Below, in pieces: positions 14,633 through 15,786 of a DNA stretch of 15,786 nucleotides. The DNA is from CAYVQZ01 sp964453435 (GTDB taxonomy: Bacteria; Abyssobacteria; SURF-5). The stretch spans positions 1-15,786 of the forward strand of contig CAYVQZ010000083.1 of the NCBI GenBank assembly GCA_964453435.1, in the 5' to 3' direction. Under the pieces are notes generated by a model, which saw nothing but the letters and a program-made list of their open reading frames with translations, made no database searches and was not told where the DNA came from. How positions within the stretch are numbered: position 1 is the stretch's first letter; each line of letters begins with the position of its first letter. A program made the position numbers and the translations under genes.

Positions 14633-15508
14633 TCAAACTCCCAACCTGTCGGAGAGATTCCACTTTATTCGCCAAAGCGGCAGCATTCTCGTTACGCGCC
14701 GCATCAGGTCCTTAAGCGGAACACCGGCTTCTTCGGCATACGCCTCCAGAAAGCAAACAGCGTCGCTTCTGCTCACGAGCGGTTTGGCCGAACCCGCGAG
14801 CCGGTTCACCTTCTGCGCCGACCGGTAGAGCCGGAGAATGTTCATGCATTTCCTGAAGTCGGACAGCCTCTCACATATTGCGGCCGCATCGAGGTCGAGC
14901 ACGGAAAGCTCCGGCTGCTCGTCAGCGCCGGAGAGCAACACGTTTTTCAGGTGCAGGTCAGCGTGATAGATGCCTGCTGCATGCATCCTGGCAACAAGTC
15001 GTCCGAGCAACGAGGCGACAACCCGCTTCCGTTCGACAAACCCACGTTCCAACGGGTCCGCGGATAAAAGCTCTCTCTGGAGGTCCAAGCCGGGGACGAT
15101 TTCGCGGGTCGCGACGTAACCCCTGTAGAAAAAAGGCGGCGCCTTCTCGAACGCGACCGCCAGGACCTCGGGCGTGGGGACGTTGTGGCTGCGGGCGTAC
15201 TCGGATGTGAGCAGTTCCCTGAACGGGCGCGGGATGCCCCTGTCAAGGTAAAGCGTTCGCACGAACCGTCCCAACAACCCCCCGCGCACGCAGTTGCGAA
15301 CCAGGGCGCGCTCGTTTCCGTTTTCGGATAGCGGAACAACCGATAGTTGGCTGCGCCCCGAGGGCGCGGCCTCGGCTTCTGCGGCGGGCGTTTCAGTCGG
15401 CAGCGTGAAATCGGCGAAAAGGCTCTCGTATTCTTCTTTGACTATAATGCTCAGGTCGTTTCTCGTCACCATCCGGTAACCTGCCGGCAACGTGAAGCGC
15501 GTCTGCAT
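14633..15508 (-). CDS. 3-deoxy-D-manno-octulosonic acid kinase-like LPS kinase (KdkA family)
   Basis: This 291-aa LPS kinase probably phosphorylates Kdo of the inner core at the inner membrane using ATP. Motifs include ALVRNCVRGGLLGRF (68-82), which matches the R-x3-RGG signature of KdkA, then DRGIPRPFRELL, the catalytic loop H182-A-D184-LHLK-N189 and LDLD (204-207) as metal ligand. An Ala/Glu-rich insert lies at about 41-55. The start is uncertain. I use the ATG 15506-15508; an in-frame GTG at 15551-15553 would add 15 residues and lies just after the likely transcription start. It is the first gene of the minus-strand series and is followed after 7 nt by kdsA, which fits a Kdo-specific kinase. 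Confidence 0.85.
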   Translation of the reverse strand: MQTRFTLPAGYRMVTRNDLSIIVKEEYESLFADFTLPTETPAAEAEAAPSGRSQLSVVPLSENGNERALVRNCVRGGLLGRFVRTLYLDRGIPRPFRELLTSEYARSHNVPTPEVLAVAFEKAPPFFYRGYVATREIVPGLDLQRELLSADPLERGFVERKRVVASLLGRLVARMHAAGIYHADLHLKNVLLSGADEQPELSVLDLDAAAICERLSDFRKCMNILRLYRSAQKVNRLAGSAKPLVSRSDAVCFLEAYAEEAGVPLKDLMRRVTRMLPLWRIKWNLSDRLGV

Positions 15509-15577
15509 TTGCACTTTGTGCGACTGCCACACCCGCTTTCGAGCAACACCCACCCTCGTTTTATAAATATATTGAAA

Positions 15578-15606
15578 ATACTACCATTTTTGCGAAAGGA
15601 ATTCAA
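15578..15606 (-). promoter_or_regulatory. Putative sigma70-like promoter for the kdkA-like gene and kdsA
   Basis: On the minus strand, TTGAAT (-35, 15601-15606) and TAGTAT (-10, 15578-15583) are separated by exactly 17 nt in an A/T-rich stretch. Transcription would start near 15571, giving a leader of about 60 nt to the ATG at 15508. Confidence 0.5.
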
Positions 15607-15675
15607 TAGAATTGCGGCCTTTCGAACACCCGAAACCGCAAACCGCGAACACAAACGACCTCTTTCCACTCTGTC

Positions 15676-15695
15676 ATTCCTCCGCAAGCAGGAAT
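15676..15695. repeat. dRS3-like 20-nt palindromic element
   Basis: The sequence ATTCCT-8 nt-AGGAAT closely follows the ATTCCC-N8-GGGAAT pattern of dRS3-type repeats and is followed by CCAGAAAG, as in the common 'GGAATCCAGAA' repeats of many bacteria. On the minus strand it translates to LDSCLRRND, a well-known repeat peptide, so the ORF crossing it is not a gene. Confidence 0.6.
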
Positions 15696-15740
15696 CCAGA
15701 AAGATTTTTCCGAACCGCAGTGACACCCAAAAGTGTCTTT

Positions 15741-15786
15741 GTAGGTGCGAATTCGTTCGCACAACAAGCTCTTATCTCGCGCGAAG
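15741..15786. repeat. 46-nt hairpin repeat unit (partner 13331-13376), start of a further repeat block
   Basis: Here the hairpin is perfect: GTGCGAA-TTCG-TTCGCAC, a 7-bp stem with a TTCG loop. It is followed by CTTATCTCGCGCGAAG as in R2, so a third mosaic block probably continues past the window edge. Confidence 0.8.

Noticed and set aside
15466..15762. Minus-strand ORF of 98 aa upstream of the kdkA-like gene
   Set aside because: It includes LDSCLRRND and other repeat peptides and overlaps the kinase start and the promoter.

Overview
The window is a surface-glycan / lipopolysaccharide (LPS) inner-core locus from a diderm (Gram-negative type) bacterium. It encodes a Kdo-8-phosphate synthase, both halves of the ADP-heptose activating enzyme, a WaaE/KdtX-like core glycosyltransferase and two LPS-kinase proteins. 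The gene order, separate hldA and hldC genes, and abundant dispersed intergenic repeats suggest an environmental lineage of the Desulfobacterota or candidate-phylum kind. That placement is inference; nothing here fixes the taxon.

Layout. Positions 1-54 look like the end of an IS21-family element that cuts into a decayed minus-strand ORF (38-848). This ORF is an in-frame chimera of a glycosyltransferase-4 (GT4) fragment and the C-terminal half of an FkbM methyltransferase. Positions 1131-3598 hold two plus-strand genes, an alkaline-phosphatase-superfamily hydrolase and a soluble DPM1-like GT2. They converge on a long minus-strand series read from about 15.6 kb leftwards: kdkA-like Kdo kinase, kdsA, repeat block R2 (13322-13797), transaldolase, hldA, hldC, waaE-like GT2, a two-domain LPS kinase, GT4, a GT4 remnant, GT4, repeat block R1 (4817-5864), and a last GT4 (3749-4816). 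A good sigma70-like promoter (15578-15606) precedes the first gene.

How the genes fit together. The transaldolase can make sedoheptulose 7-phosphate, the precursor of ADP-heptose. HldA and HldC carry out the kinase and adenylyltransferase steps; GmhA and GmhB are not in the window. KdsA makes Kdo-8-phosphate. The KdkA-like enzyme and the double-domain kinase would phosphorylate Kdo and/or heptose in the inner core, and the GT2 and GT4 enzymes would extend the core. Three LPS-kinase catalytic domains lie within 7 kb. The most unusual protein is the 564-aa kinase with two complete catalytic motif sets.

The second theme is repeats. R1 and R2 are mosaics built on the 9-mer ACGAATTAC, with three forward and three inverted copies of one 27-nt core. 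They share a 163-nt stretch that is almost identical although 7.9 kb apart, and R1 carries a nested 30-nt palindrome. Many ORFs across these blocks are repeat translations, not genes, and one of them falsely lengthens the GT4 at 3749-4816. Glycosyltransferase turnover (a chimera, a 5'-deleted GT4, repeats touching stop codons) suggests a locus remodelled by recombination.
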